The notes below the pieces were generated by a model. That model had not been told where the DNA came from. It ran no database searches and saw nothing but the letters and a program-made list of their open reading frames with translations. Below are positions 44,705-56,726 of a stretch of 64,000 bases of DNA, in pieces. The stretch covers positions 144,417 through 208,416 of the forward strand of contig DFQH01000001.1 in NCBI GenBank assembly GCA_002377695.1, given 5' to 3'. Made by a program: the position numbers and the translations under genes. The DNA comes from Citromicrobium sp. UBA3494. Its GTDB lineage: Bacteria; Pseudomonadota; Alphaproteobacteria; Sphingomonadales; Sphingomonadaceae. The number at the start of each line of letters is the position of its first letter. The first letter of the stretch is position 1.

Positions 44705-45268
44705 CTACTCTTGGGCTAGCGAGCCGTCCGGAAGCTCGATCGCCGACAGCTTCCAGCCAACTCCATTGCGCTCAAAAATCAAGGTAGGAACAGGCTCGCC
44801 TTCCCCGGCAACGGGGGTCGCCGTGAAACGGCTGATTCCCTCGCGCGAGATACTCCATTCGACATCACGCTCCTGACCTTCATGGGGGCTCTGTTCGCCG
44901 GCTTCGATCGAAGCTTCGCGCTCCATTTTCCCCTTTTCGATCATCGCGGCCATCGATTCAGGATTCACGAATCCATCAACCATCGTATCGACCATGGCCA
45001 TCGCAAAGGCACTCCCCAGAACCGCAAAGCCATCTTCGCCGTCCTCTTGCTGCTTCACCATTTCTGCGGCCATGGCGGCACGCAGTTCCGTCTTCAGCGA
45101 TTCCCTGACGGATGGAAAGTCGATGCTCTGTTCAAGGCGATCAGTGTCACCCTCGGTTGCCGCGGCTTGAAGTTGCGACATGGCCCATGGTGGCGATGCG
45201 AAGTACCACGCGAGAGAGAGCAGCAGAGCCAATCCAAGTATGGCGCCGACAAACACGTTTTTCTTCAT
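44705..45268 (-). CDS. DUF2939-like membrane-anchored protein
   Basis: 187 residues. An N-terminal membrane anchor or uncleaved signal (MKKNVFVGAILGLALLLSLAWYF, positions 1-23) is followed by the DUF2939 pattern WAMSQLQAAATEGDTDRLEQSIDFPSVRESLKTEL, seen here at about residues 28-62. The ending GWKLSAIELPDGS is also typical. AGGAGGGGG lies before the ATG at 45268. The function of the family is unknown. It lies just outside attR, so it is the original neighbour of the tRNA. Confidence 0.8.
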   Translation of the reverse strand: MKKNVFVGAILGLALLLSLAWYFASPPWAMSQLQAAATEGDTDRLEQSIDFPSVRESLKTELRAAMAAEMVKQQEDGEDGFAVLGSAFAMAMVDTMVDGFVNPESMAAMIEKGKMEREASIEAGEQSPHEGQERDVEWSISREGISRFTATPVAGEGEPVPTLIFERNGVGWKLSAIELPDGSLAQE

Positions 45269-45472
45269 GAGCCCCCTCCTATCTCGTCTAACAATTGAAT
45301 AGGCCATTCCAACAGCGCGTACCATCGAAATAACCTGATCGGGGTATCCAGTACTGCATACCAATCGTCGCCATTTTCCTACTCCGCTACCGCGCGCTAA
45401 ACGCAGGAGCGATGGCGCGTACGCAACTCCTTTCCGATCGGATCGAGTGTCGTTGCACCGAGGCCAGTACAA

Positions 45473-45495
45473 CCAGGGAGCTTTTCCTCCCCTGG
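45473..45495. other. Hairpin in the 290-bp gap between the DUF2939 and TSUP genes
   Basis: CCAGGGAG (45473-45480) pairs with CTCCCCTGG (ending 45495) with one bulged base and a short loop. A second short stem, GTCTG/CAGAC, follows near 45503. Both flanking genes are on the minus strand, so this could be the end of the TSUP transcript. Nothing else is recognisable in 45269-45558. Confidence 0.35.
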
Positions 45496-46280
45496 ACACT
45501 GTGTCTGGTGTGTCAGACGCGCGCGGGCTCATCGCGCAAACCCGCTCGATGGCTCGCCCTAAACCCCCAGCAGCAGCCTTCCTCCCACGAACAGCGTCAG
45601 CGCGGCGGTCAGCCACGCAATCACCTTCGGCTTGAACAGGCGCACCGCGAACAGGCTGCCGATCTGGCCGCCGATCACGACCGCCAGCATCAGCGGCAGG
45701 CCCGTGCCCGCCGCCTCGCCCAGAAGGCCGGTGCCGTTCTTGGCCAGCTGGCCGACGAGGCCGAACAGCGAGTTGACGAGGATAAACAGGCTCGCGGTCG
45801 CAGCAATGGCGCGTGGGCCGTCCCAGCGCACGAGATGCAGCAGGGGGGCGAGGAAGATGCCGCCACCGATCCCCACCAGCCCCGCGAGGTAGCCGAGCGG
45901 CGCGGCTGCGAGCAGCATTGCGCGCCCTGCGCTGGCGCCCGCCCCTCCGCCACGCTCGGCAGTCACCTTGCGTCGGGGGAGCAGCAGCAGCGCGCCCGCA
46001 ACGCACAGGCTTGCGCCCAGCAGCATCAGGAAGGCGCGCTCTCCGATGGGGGTCAGCCCGCCGAGCAGTGCGGCGGGCGCAGCAATGCCGGTCAGCAGCA
46101 GAGCACCGCGCCACGGGGTTATCCCTGCGCGCGCGAAGCGGATCGTGCCGCCGCTGACCACCACCAGGTTGCACAGCAGGGAGACCACCGGCAGCAGCCG
46201 GTAGTCCATGCCCGAAAGCGCCAGCAGCGCGCTATACGTCGATCCGCCGCCGAAGCCGACCGACGCATAGAGCAGCGCGG

Positions 46281-49124
<2,844 letters not shown>

Positions 49125-49223
49125 GGAGGATTGGCCTTGGAAATAGCGGGTTATGCCGGATCGCGCCCTGGCACAGCGGTGCCGGGCGGTCGCATGGATT
49201 TCATTCGAATGTCGGGTGTCGCG

Positions 49224-49490
49224 CTATTCCAGCGCGCGATCGGGGCCCAGTTCCACGGTCGGCACGATGACGGCGAGGTCGCGCAGTTGGCACACCGTAT
49301 CGCACGCAATCCGTCCGTCACGCAGACGGATGAACGCACCGCATTCGCACCGCGCATCGCCCTGGTCCGGATCGGAGATTTCGGCCGCCGAGCGACTGAC
49401 CGAGCTTTCCGCGAACATCGCGTTCGCCGGCGCACCGATAGCAATCAGCCCGGTGAGAAAAGCGAGGCAGGTTAGCAGGAGCCGCAGCAT
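49224..49490 (-). CDS. Small exported protein of unknown function
   Basis: 88 residues with a clear signal peptide (MLRLLLTCLAFLTGLIAIG, then APANAM). A short mature part of about 60 residues has three cysteines in CECGAFIRLRDGRIACDTVC plus one variant nearby, suggesting disulfide or metal binding. It lies upstream of secA in the same direction, 99 bp away. I recognise no family, and the cysteine pattern and signal peptide are the main support for it being real. Confidence 0.6.
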   Translation of the reverse strand: MLRLLLTCLAFLTGLIAIGAPANAMFAESSVSRSAAEISDPDQGDARCECGAFIRLRDGRIACDTVCQLRDLAVIVPTVELGPDRALE

Positions 49491-49626
49491 GGAGCGCTAC
49501 ATAAGAGGTGCATGGCACTACGTCCAGCCGCAAGCGGGCGGAGGCAGAGGGGCGCCTGCCCTCGTGCGAGCCGTGTCACCGACCCCGACACCCAGCGGCA
49601 CTCTCGCGGAAAACAGGCCCCGGTAC

Positions 49627-50655
49627 TCAGCCACCCTCGCAGGTCTTGCGGAGAGCCTGCTCCCACAAATCGGCGACTTGCGCGTCGCCGTAATGCGCGT
49701 CGATATAGGCGAGCCCCTCAGCCAGGCGATCCTGTTCCTCGCGCCAGTGCGACGCATATCGCGCGAGGCCGCCCTGCCAGTCGTCGATCGGGATGAAATC
49801 GTTCAATTCCCGGTAGGAGGGCAGCGAGTCCGCGACCACACCGAGCCCCGCCCGCAGCGCGGTCGCAGGGCGATTGATCGATTTTCCCAACGTGAAGCTG
49901 TTGCGCCCCACAGGGATGATCGCCACCCGATGGGTGCGCAGCGATGGCAGGAAGCCCGCAAGCGACCAGCCGACGTAATGCGTCGGAATCCCGAATTCCG
50001 GCGCCATGCGACGGTAGGCCAGCCAGGTATTGCTGATGATGGTCAGCGTGATCGGATGATGTTTCGCAAAAGCCTCAAGCTCGGGCATGCGTTCGCGGAC
50101 ATGGACCAGCCCCGCCTGCGCGCCCGAACTGTTGCCGAACCATACGCAGTGCAGCGCGCCGGGATGCCGCGAGAGGAAACCTCGCAGGCGCCGCAAACGC
50201 CATCGCTCAAGGAGGGAGAGGCGCAAGCCGGCGAGATACTGCGTGTTCTCGAGCAGGTCGGGAATGACCTGGCCCGGCACGCCGGGCACCTGTTCGCGCA
50301 GCTTCTCCAGCAAATCAGGCGTCGGCGCAGTCATCAGAGCCGCCCGCTGCAGGCCGGATATCACCCGCCTCTCCGCCCGATCGTCACCCTCTGCGCGGGC
50401 CTTGGCCACCAGATTGTCGCACATGTCGTAGAGCACGGGCACACCCGCCGCTTCGGCCCGATCCAGCACCCGCTCCGCCGTGCCGGTAAAGCTCTTGGAG
50501 ATGACGATGCAGTCGAGGCCATCGGGCGCCCGCGCTCCGTCGTAGAATACGCATTCATGGCCCCGCGCCTTCAGCAGCGCCATCGGGCCATGAACCCGCA
50601 AACGGGCGCTCGCATGCTTTGGATTGGGGCGCTGGGTATACCAACCGATACGCAT
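49627..50655 (-). CDS. Glycosyltransferase family protein (GT4-like)
   Basis: 342 residues beginning MRIGWYTQRPNPKHASARLR, a Rossmann-type N-terminus. VLYDMCDNLVAKARAEG and RAALMTAPTPDLLEKLREQ follow. The C-terminal part, VAIIPVGRNSFTLGKSINRPATALRAGLGVVADSLPSYRE (about 245-285), has the pattern of GT-B donor-site regions. No membrane segments are seen. The donor and acceptor are unknown. The start at 50655 was preferred since homology-like sequence begins there. The gene is divergent from argJ. Confidence 0.68.
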   Translation of the reverse strand: MRIGWYTQRPNPKHASARLRVHGPMALLKARGHECVFYDGARAPDGLDCIVISKSFTGTAERVLDRAEAAGVPVLYDMCDNLVAKARAEGDDRAERRVISGLQRAALMTAPTPDLLEKLREQVPGVPGQVIPDLLENTQYLAGLRLSLLERWRLRRLRGFLSRHPGALHCVWFGNSSGAQAGLVHVRERMPELEAFAKHHPITLTIISNTWLAYRRMAPEFGIPTHYVGWSLAGFLPSLRTHRVAIIPVGRNSFTLGKSINRPATALRAGLGVVADSLPSYRELNDFIPIDDWQGGLARYASHWREEQDRLAEGLAYIDAHYGDAQVADLWEQALRKTCEGG

Positions 50656-50831
50656 TCGGCTCTCGTCAAATGGCTGGTCCCGCCATTCCTCCCGCGTGAC
50701 GGAATGGGCGATTATGGCCCGGATAGCGTCCGGCAGCGCGAGCGCAAGGAAGAAACGGGCGCTCCCGGGGAACGCCACGCACGATCGAACGGGCTTGCCT
50801 CGCCCCGCACCCGAACCTAACCGCCGCCATC

Positions 50832-52058
50832 ATGGACCTTGAACGCTCCCCCCTCGCCCGGCCTTTCCCCGACATCCCGCCGATTGCGGGCGTGACGCTG
50901 CGAGTGGCCCGCGCGCGCTACAAGACCTGGGATCGCTGCGACCTCACCTATGCCGAGCTGGCCGAAGGGACGGCCGTAGCGGGCGTGTTCACCCGCAGCG
51001 CGTGCCCTTCCAGCGAGGTCGAGCTGGGGCGCGAACAGGTGAAGGCAGGCCGGGCGCGCGCGCTGATCGTCAACGCGGGCAATTCCAACGCCTTTACCGG
51101 CTATCGCGGCCGGGAGGCGGTGGAACAGATCATGGCGCAGGTCGCGGACAAGCTCGGCTGCACGAAGGAAGAGGTCTTCGTTTCTTCCACCGGCGTGATC
51201 GGCGTGCCCCTGCCGAAGGACAAGGCGCGAGAGGGCGTGGAAGCGGCGCTGGGCGCCCAGCCCTGCTCGTGGGAAGAGGCCGCACACACGATCGGCACCA
51301 CCGATACCTTCACCAAGGGTGCGCATGCCTCCGCCATGATCGGCGACACGCGCGTCGAGATCGGCGGGATCGTGAAGGGATCGGGCATGATCGCGCCCGA
51401 CATGGCGACCATGCTGGGCTACGTCTTTACCGACGCCGCGATCTCGCCCGCTTTCCTGCAGGAATGCCTCTCCCGCGCGAACCGCGAGACCTTTTCCTGC
51501 ATCACCGTCGATTCCGATACCTCCACCAGCGACACCGTGCTGGCCTTTGCGACGGGCAAGGCGGGCAATGCGCAGCTGACCTCGTTCGACGATCCGGGCG
51601 CGGATGCCTTCATGGCGGCGCTGCGCGATGTGTGCCGCGAGCTGGCGCATCTTGTGGTGCGTGACGGAGAAGGGGCGCAGAAATTCATCGCGGTGACGGT
51701 CACAGGCGCGAGCGATGACGAGAGCGCGCGCAGGATCGGACTTTCCATCGCCAATTCGCCGCTGGTGAAGACGGCCGTCGCGGGCGGCGATGCCAATTGG
51801 GGCCGCGTCGTCATGGCAGTGGGCAAGGCTGGCGAACCCGCCGACCGCGACAGGCTCTCCATCGCTTTCGGCGGCCACTGGGCCGCGCGGGACGGACAGC
51901 CCGTTGCCGATTACGACGAGGCACCGGTGGCGAAACACCTGCAGGGCCAGGAAGTGGATATCTCCGTGGATCTGGGCCTCGGCGAAGGCCGCGCCACGGT
52001 GTGGACCTGCGACCTGACGCACGGATATATTTCGATCAACGCGGACTACCGGTCGTGA
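50832..52058 (+). CDS. argJ: Glutamate N-acetyltransferase / amino-acid N-acetyltransferase ArgJ
   Basis: 408 residues. The precursor self-cleaves before the threonine of the conserved PDMATMLGYVFTDA motif (about residue 190), whose Thr is the nucleophile of the beta chain. Other conserved parts are LIVNAGNSNAFTG, VFVSSTGVIGVPLP, VAGGDANWGRV and the ending CDLTHGYISINADYRS. The enzyme acetylates glutamate using acetylornithine in the arginine pathway. Its stop overlaps the next gene by 4 bp. Confidence 0.95.
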   Translation: MDLERSPLARPFPDIPPIAGVTLRVARARYKTWDRCDLTYAELAEGTAVAGVFTRSACPSSEVELGREQVKAGRARALIVNAGNSNAFTGYRGREAVEQIMAQVADKLGCTKEEVFVSSTGVIGVPLPKDKAREGVEAALGAQPCSWEEAAHTIGTTDTFTKGAHASAMIGDTRVEIGGIVKGSGMIAPDMATMLGYVFTDAAISPAFLQECLSRANRETFSCITVDSDTSTSDTVLAFATGKAGNAQLTSFDDPGADAFMAALRDVCRELAHLVVRDGEGAQKFIAVTVTGASDDESARRIGLSIANSPLVKTAVAGGDANWGRVVMAVGKAGEPADRDRLSIAFGGHWAARDGQPVADYDEAPVAKHLQGQEVDISVDLGLGEGRATVWTCDLTHGYISINADYRS

Positions 52059-52867
52059 GCGCGCTCGACCGCGAAGTGCTCGCGCTGATGCGCGACGTGT
52101 CCGAACGGATCATCATGCCGCGGCACCGCACGCTGAAAGCGACCGAGATCATCGAGAAGGCGGATGACGACCTCGTCACCATCGCCGACCGCGAGGCGGA
52201 GGTGGCGCTGGCCGAAGGGCTCGCCAAGCTGCATCCCGAAGCCGCCATCGTGGGCGAGGAGTCGGTGCACGCCGACCCCGCCGTGATGGATCGCCTGTCC
52301 GGCACCTGCTGGATCATCGACCCTATCGACGGGACCAGCAACTTCGCCAGCGGCCAGGGCCATTTCGGCATCATGGTCGCGTTGGCCGAAAATGGCTTCG
52401 CGCAGGCAGGCTGGATCTACGATCCGCAGCGTGACCGCCTGTGTGCAGCGCATCTGGGCCAGGGCGCCACGATCGATGGAGAACAGGTCCTCGCCCGGCC
52501 CAGTGGCGCAAACCCGCCCTATCTCGCGGCGATGACGAAATTCATGGCGCCCGCACAGCGCAAGCGCTTCGAAACCGAGATCGCCCCCAATTATACGCTG
52601 GCTCAGGCGCCGGGCGCTGCGTGCGAGCAATATCCGCTCACCGTCCTGGGCGAGCACGATGTTGCCATCTACGAGCGCACGCTGCCATGGGATCACGCAG
52701 CGGGGAACCTGTTCCTGAACGAAGCTGGCGGCACCTGCCTGCGGCTGGATGGCACACCCTATCGGGTCGACGATGGCAGGCGCGGGATGATCGGCGCGGC
52801 GAACCGCGAGTTGTTCGACCAGCTGATCGCGCGGCTAGCGGCAGCGGGCTACCAGCCCGCCGCCTGA
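52055..52867 (+). CDS. Inositol monophosphatase family protein
   Basis: 270 residues from a GTG at 52055 that overlaps the argJ stop (GTGA). The metal-binding motifs of the family are complete: IVGEES, WIIDPIDGTSNF and LPWDHAAGNLFLNEAGG. Members dephosphorylate inositol phosphate, PAP or histidinol phosphate; motifs do not decide among these. Coupling to argJ would fit a biosynthetic role such as histidinol phosphatase (HisN type), but this is a guess. It is convergent with trxA, 7 bp away. Confidence 0.88.
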   Translation: MSALDREVLALMRDVSERIIMPRHRTLKATEIIEKADDDLVTIADREAEVALAEGLAKLHPEAAIVGEESVHADPAVMDRLSGTCWIIDPIDGTSNFASGQGHFGIMVALAENGFAQAGWIYDPQRDRLCAAHLGQGATIDGEQVLARPSGANPPYLAAMTKFMAPAQRKRFETEIAPNYTLAQAPGAACEQYPLTVLGEHDVAIYERTLPWDHAAGNLFLNEAGGTCLRLDGTPYRVDDGRRGMIGAANRELFDQLIARLAAAGYQPAA

Positions 52868-52874
52868 GCGCCGA

Positions 52875-53195
52875 TCAAAGTTCCCCTTCGAGCCAAGCCT
52901 TCAGCTGGCTCTTGGGGCGTGCGCCGGTCAGTTCGGCGGCGCGTTCGCCGTTCTTGTAGAGCACCAGGTAGGGAATGCCCTGCACGCCCAGTTTGCCCGG
53001 CGTGTCGGTGTTTTCCATGATGTCCATCTTCGCGATGGTCACCTGATCGCTCATCTCCTCGCTGATTTCTTCCAGCGCGGGCGCGATCATCTTGCACGGG
53101 CCACACCATTCGGCCCAGAAGTCGACGAGAACGGGCTTGTCGCTCTCGATCACGTCGGACTGGAAGCTGGCGTCGGTTACGGTCTTGGTGGCCAT
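52875..53195 (-). CDS. trxA: Thioredoxin
   Basis: 106 residues with the active site WCGPC (C31/C34) in DFWAEWCGPCKMIAP, as in thioredoxin 1. The cis-proline loop reads GIPYL (P75-Y76) where most thioredoxins have GIPTL. It is a cytoplasmic disulfide reductant. It follows addA by 48 bp in the same direction and may be read from the long divL operon as well as from its own promoter. Confidence 0.94.
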   Translation of the reverse strand: MATKTVTDASFQSDVIESDKPVLVDFWAEWCGPCKMIAPALEEISEEMSDQVTIAKMDIMENTDTPGKLGVQGIPYLVLYKNGERAAELTGARPKSQLKAWLEGEL

Positions 53196-53243
53196 GCGGC
53201 ATGTCTCCTTTTCGTTGACCCCGTATCTAGTGACGCTGCGGCG

Positions 53244-56200
53244 TTACGCAAAGTCGGGGGCGCCCAAGTCTTCCTGCTGATCCGCCAAGCCGGGCTTGTT
53301 CGCCGCCAGGAGGGTGTCGGGCAAAGCGATCAGCTGCGGGGTATGCGTATAGAGCAAGGCCGCGGAAATCCGCCGCCCCGGGTAGATCGCGGCGAGCGCG
53401 TGGGCATAGGCGGACATCTGCTGCAAGGTCGCTTTGGGCACGCCAGCCGGGTCCGCCGGCGGGCGCCGCGTGGTCTTGTAATCGACCACCAGAACCGCAT
53501 CCTCACTCACACACAGCCGGTCGAGCTTGCCCGTCACCACCTGCCCGCTGACCGTCGCAGCCAGCGAAACCTCGGCCAGCGCACCAGGCGTGAAGAGGTC
53601 CGCGAACTGCGGATCGTCGAGCACGGTCATCACCTGCGCGACCATTTCGGCATGCGCGTCTTTTGGAAGGTCTGCTGCGTGCGCGTCCAGCCATCCCAGT
53701 GCCCGGCGCTCGCGGTCTTCGGGCGCAATATCGGGCAGCCGTTCCAGCAGGCGGTGGACCAGCGTTCCGCGCTGCGCCGCCTCGTTGCCCTGGCTCAGCC
53801 CCGGTGGATTGGGCGCGAGGTCGTCCCCCACCGCGGACGGCGCGAGTGGGCGCGGTGGGCTGGGTTCCGCGTCGGGTGGCCGCATCGCCCAATCGGGCAG
53901 GCCGGGCTTTTCATCCACGCGATCCTGCGCAGCAGCAGGAGCGCCCGCCTCGCCCAGCGTGCCGATGTCGTGCCGCGCGCCCCAGATTGGGTCCGACACC
54001 GGCTCCCCCTCGAACAGGGTAGCGGCCTGCGCGTACCAGCTTGCCTCGGGCACATCCTTGTCGCTCGGCAGCAAGGCACCGCCGATATACAGCGCTTCCT
54101 CCGCCCGCGTCATGGCGACATACATCAGCCGCCAGTGTTCTTCGCGTTCGCGCGCCGCCTTGGCCTCTTCCGCCGCCAGCACCGGCCCGGCCTTCGCCTC
54201 CTTGGGCAGGCTCGGCAGAGGCACGGGGCGGCCGTCTTCAGTAGAAAGCTCCCCCGCCCTCGCCGGTCCGCGATCCGGATTGCCGGTCGCATCGGCGAGG
54301 ATCACGATCGGCGCCTGCAAGCCCTTGGACCCGTGCGCGGTCAGCACGCGCACCGCATTGCCGCTGCCCGCAGCTTCGCGCTTCAGCTCCTCGTCGGAAG
54401 CATCGAACCAGTTGAGGAAGCCCTGCAGGCTGGGCGTGTGTTCTGCCGAGAATGCGAAAGCCGCGCCGACCAACTCGTCGATCGGATCGTTCGCCTCGCG
54501 CCCCAGCCGCGCGACCAGCTTGCGCCGTCCGTCCCACGGGCCGGTCAGCAGCCATTGCAGCAGCGCCTGCGGTGGCTCGTTATCCACCCGCGCGAGCAGT
54601 GCGCGCAGCCGCTCTGCCGTTTCCATGCATAGCGGCGCGTCGCTGCGGCGGATTTGGTCCCACAGCGTCACCTTCTTCTCGCGCAGGCCGTGGTCGAGCA
54701 GGTCATCCTGCGACCAGCCCCCCAGAGGCGAGACCAGCAGATTGGCGAGGCTTAGGTCGTCGCGCGGCTGCGCGGCGAAGCGCAAGGCGGCCAGCAGGTC
54801 TTTTACAGCCAGCGGAGAGCCGAGGCGCAGCCTGTCCACGCCCGCCACCGGCACGCCCGCCGCGTGAAGTCGTGCAACGATCAGCCCGGCAAGCGCGCGA
54901 CGCTTCCTGACCAGGATCATGATATCGCCCGCCGTGGCACGCCGATTGCCGCCCTTGGTCAGCGGATGCCCATCTTCCAGCCACTGCTTCACCTGCGCCG
55001 CGATCCTGTCCGCCATGCGCCGCTCGGGCGCGGGCAGCCAGGTTTCCGCGCCGTCTTCCTCCACGGCTTCGGGATCGTCGCCCTCGTCCGCGCGGATCGG
55101 CGCCCACAGCGTGACGCGTCCGGGCCGGTCTTCGCCCGTATGGTGCACCTGTTCGCCCGCCATGCCCATCGCTTCGGTGCCGACCTGCGCCACGGCCCGG
55201 TCCACGAAATCGAGGATCACCTGCGAACTGCGGAAATTACGCTCCAGCCCCAGCTTTTCGAGCGGCGTGAGCGGGACCAGCGGCCTCTCGCGCGTTTCCA
55301 TCGCCAGCGCTTCGGCATTGGCGATGGCGGCATTGATGCGCGAATCGTACTCCGCGCGCTTGGCAAGGAACAGCTGCGGCTCGGTGCCCTGGAAGCCGAA
55401 GATGGCCTGCTTGTAGTCGCCCACCACGAAGATCGTACGCAGCCGGTCCCCCGCCGCACCCAGGCCATCGAAATAGTCCTGCGTCAGCGCGTCGATGATC
55501 GCCCACTGGCTGGCATTGGTGTCCTGTGCCTCGTCCACCAGAATATGGTCGAACGCGCGGTCCAGCTTGTAGCCGATCCACTGCGACATTTCCGAATTGG
55601 CGAGCAGGCTTGCGGCGCGGGCGATCTGATCGTCGAAATCGACCAGCCCGCGCACCCGCTTCGCCTCGTCCCACATAAGCGCGAAGCGACGCCCGAGTTC
55701 GAGCGCGGGGGCGAGATACTCGGCCAATGCCAGCAGAGCCAGCTTCTCGCGGATCGCATCGAGGCTGGCCTGAACCGCGGCAACATATCCCTCGTAAGCG
55801 GGATCCCGCTTGGCGAGGTTGGTGAGGTTCTTGGGCTTGGAGCCATCGGCAACCAGCAGACTGCCGTTGAAGTAGGCCAGCGTGGCGAGGCGCTGTTCCG
55901 GCTCGGCGGCAAGCCAGGCGGTGATCGGCTCTGCCGCCTCGCGCCCGCTCTTGGTGTTCCAATCCTGCAGGGTCGCAAGGCAGGCCCGCAAAGAGCCGCA
56001 ATCGAACCGGTCGTCCGCGCATTCGCCCGCCAGATCGGCCTCGGTAAATTCGCTCGGCAGGCCCAGAAGCTGCATGATCCGCGCGCGCATCGGGCTGCGC
56101 CATCCGCCCGGTTCCGCCCATAACTCGCGCGCGCTGGCGCAGGCCATCAGCCATGCCTTCGCGCCGTCGGGTGACAGCCTAAGCGAGAGCATCGCCAGCG

Positions 56201-56726
56201 CGCTGCGATCCTCTTCGTCTGCGCTCGCCACCAGATCGGTCAGCACCTCGCGCGCGAGCAGTTCGCGCGTGCGGTCGTCCATTGCCACGGTGCCGGGTTC
56301 CAGCCCGGCTTCCTCCGGGAAGGCGGCGAGCAGATATTGCGAAAAGGCATGGATCGTATCGATCCGCAGTCCGCCGCCCGGGCAATCGAGCACCTTGGTG
56401 AACAGCGTGCGCGCCCGCGCCTGCGTTTGTGGATCGAACTTCGCGCCGATCGCCCGCAGGTCGCCAGCCAGCGCATCGGGCTTCATGCGCACCCAGCGGG
56501 CCAGTGTTTCGTTGACGCGCGTCGCCATTTCCGCCGCGCCGGCCTTGGTGAAGGTGAGGCACAGGATCGATCCCGGCTCCACCCCCGGTTGCAGCAACAA
56601 CCGCAGCACGCGGGCGGAGAGCACCTGCGTCTTGCCCGTTCCCGCGCTGGCGGACAGCCACACCGACCGCGCCGGATCGGCGGCGAGCGCCTGTTCGGGC
56701 AGAAGATCGTAGAGCTTCCCGCTCAT
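53244..56726 (-). CDS. addA: Double-strand break repair helicase AddA
   Basis: 1160 residues from ATG 56726, overlapping the addB stop as ATGA. UvrD-type helicase motifs are seen: Walker A SASAGTGKTQVLSAR near residue 27, ILCLTFTKAGAAEMA, VDEAQDTNASQW, VGDYKQAIFGFQG, LTAHGSKGLQAPIVIL and MYVAMTRAEEALYIG. A C-terminal RecB-like nuclease domain has AVLVVDYKTTRRPP. With AddB it resects broken DNA ends for RecA. The length is typical for alphaproteobacteria. Confidence 0.95.
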   Translation of the reverse strand: MSGKLYDLLPEQALAADPARSVWLSASAGTGKTQVLSARVLRLLLQPGVEPGSILCLTFTKAGAAEMATRVNETLARWVRMKPDALAGDLRAIGAKFDPQTQARARTLFTKVLDCPGGGLRIDTIHAFSQYLLAAFPEEAGLEPGTVAMDDRTRELLAREVLTDLVASADEEDRSALAMLSLRLSPDGAKAWLMACASARELWAEPGGWRSPMRARIMQLLGLPSEFTEADLAGECADDRFDCGSLRACLATLQDWNTKSGREAAEPITAWLAAEPEQRLATLAYFNGSLLVADGSKPKNLTNLAKRDPAYEGYVAAVQASLDAIREKLALLALAEYLAPALELGRRFALMWDEAKRVRGLVDFDDQIARAASLLANSEMSQWIGYKLDRAFDHILVDEAQDTNASQWAIIDALTQDYFDGLGAAGDRLRTIFVVGDYKQAIFGFQGTEPQLFLAKRAEYDSRINAAIANAEALAMETRERPLVPLTPLEKLGLERNFRSSQVILDFVDRAVAQVGTEAMGMAGEQVHHTGEDRPGRVTLWAPIRADEGDDPEAVEEDGAETWLPAPERRMADRIAAQVKQWLEDGHPLTKGGNRRATAGDIMILVRKRRALAGLIVARLHAAGVPVAGVDRLRLGSPLAVKDLLAALRFAAQPRDDLSLANLLVSPLGGWSQDDLLDHGLREKKVTLWDQIRRSDAPLCMETAERLRALLARVDNEPPQALLQWLLTGPWDGRRKLVARLGREANDPIDELVGAAFAFSAEHTPSLQGFLNWFDASDEELKREAAGSGNAVRVLTAHGSKGLQAPIVILADATGNPDRGPARAGELSTEDGRPVPLPSLPKEAKAGPVLAAEEAKAAREREEHWRLMYVAMTRAEEALYIGGALLPSDKDVPEASWYAQAATLFEGEPVSDPIWGARHDIGTLGEAGAPAAAQDRVDEKPGLPDWAMRPPDAEPSPPRPLAPSAVGDDLAPNPPGLSQGNEAAQRGTLVHRLLERLPDIAPEDRERRALGWLDAHAADLPKDAHAEMVAQVMTVLDDPQFADLFTPGALAEVSLAATVSGQVVTGKLDRLCVSEDAVLVVDYKTTRRPPADPAGVPKATLQQMSAYAHALAAIYPGRRISAALLYTHTPQLIALPDTLLAANKPGLADQQEDLGAPDFA

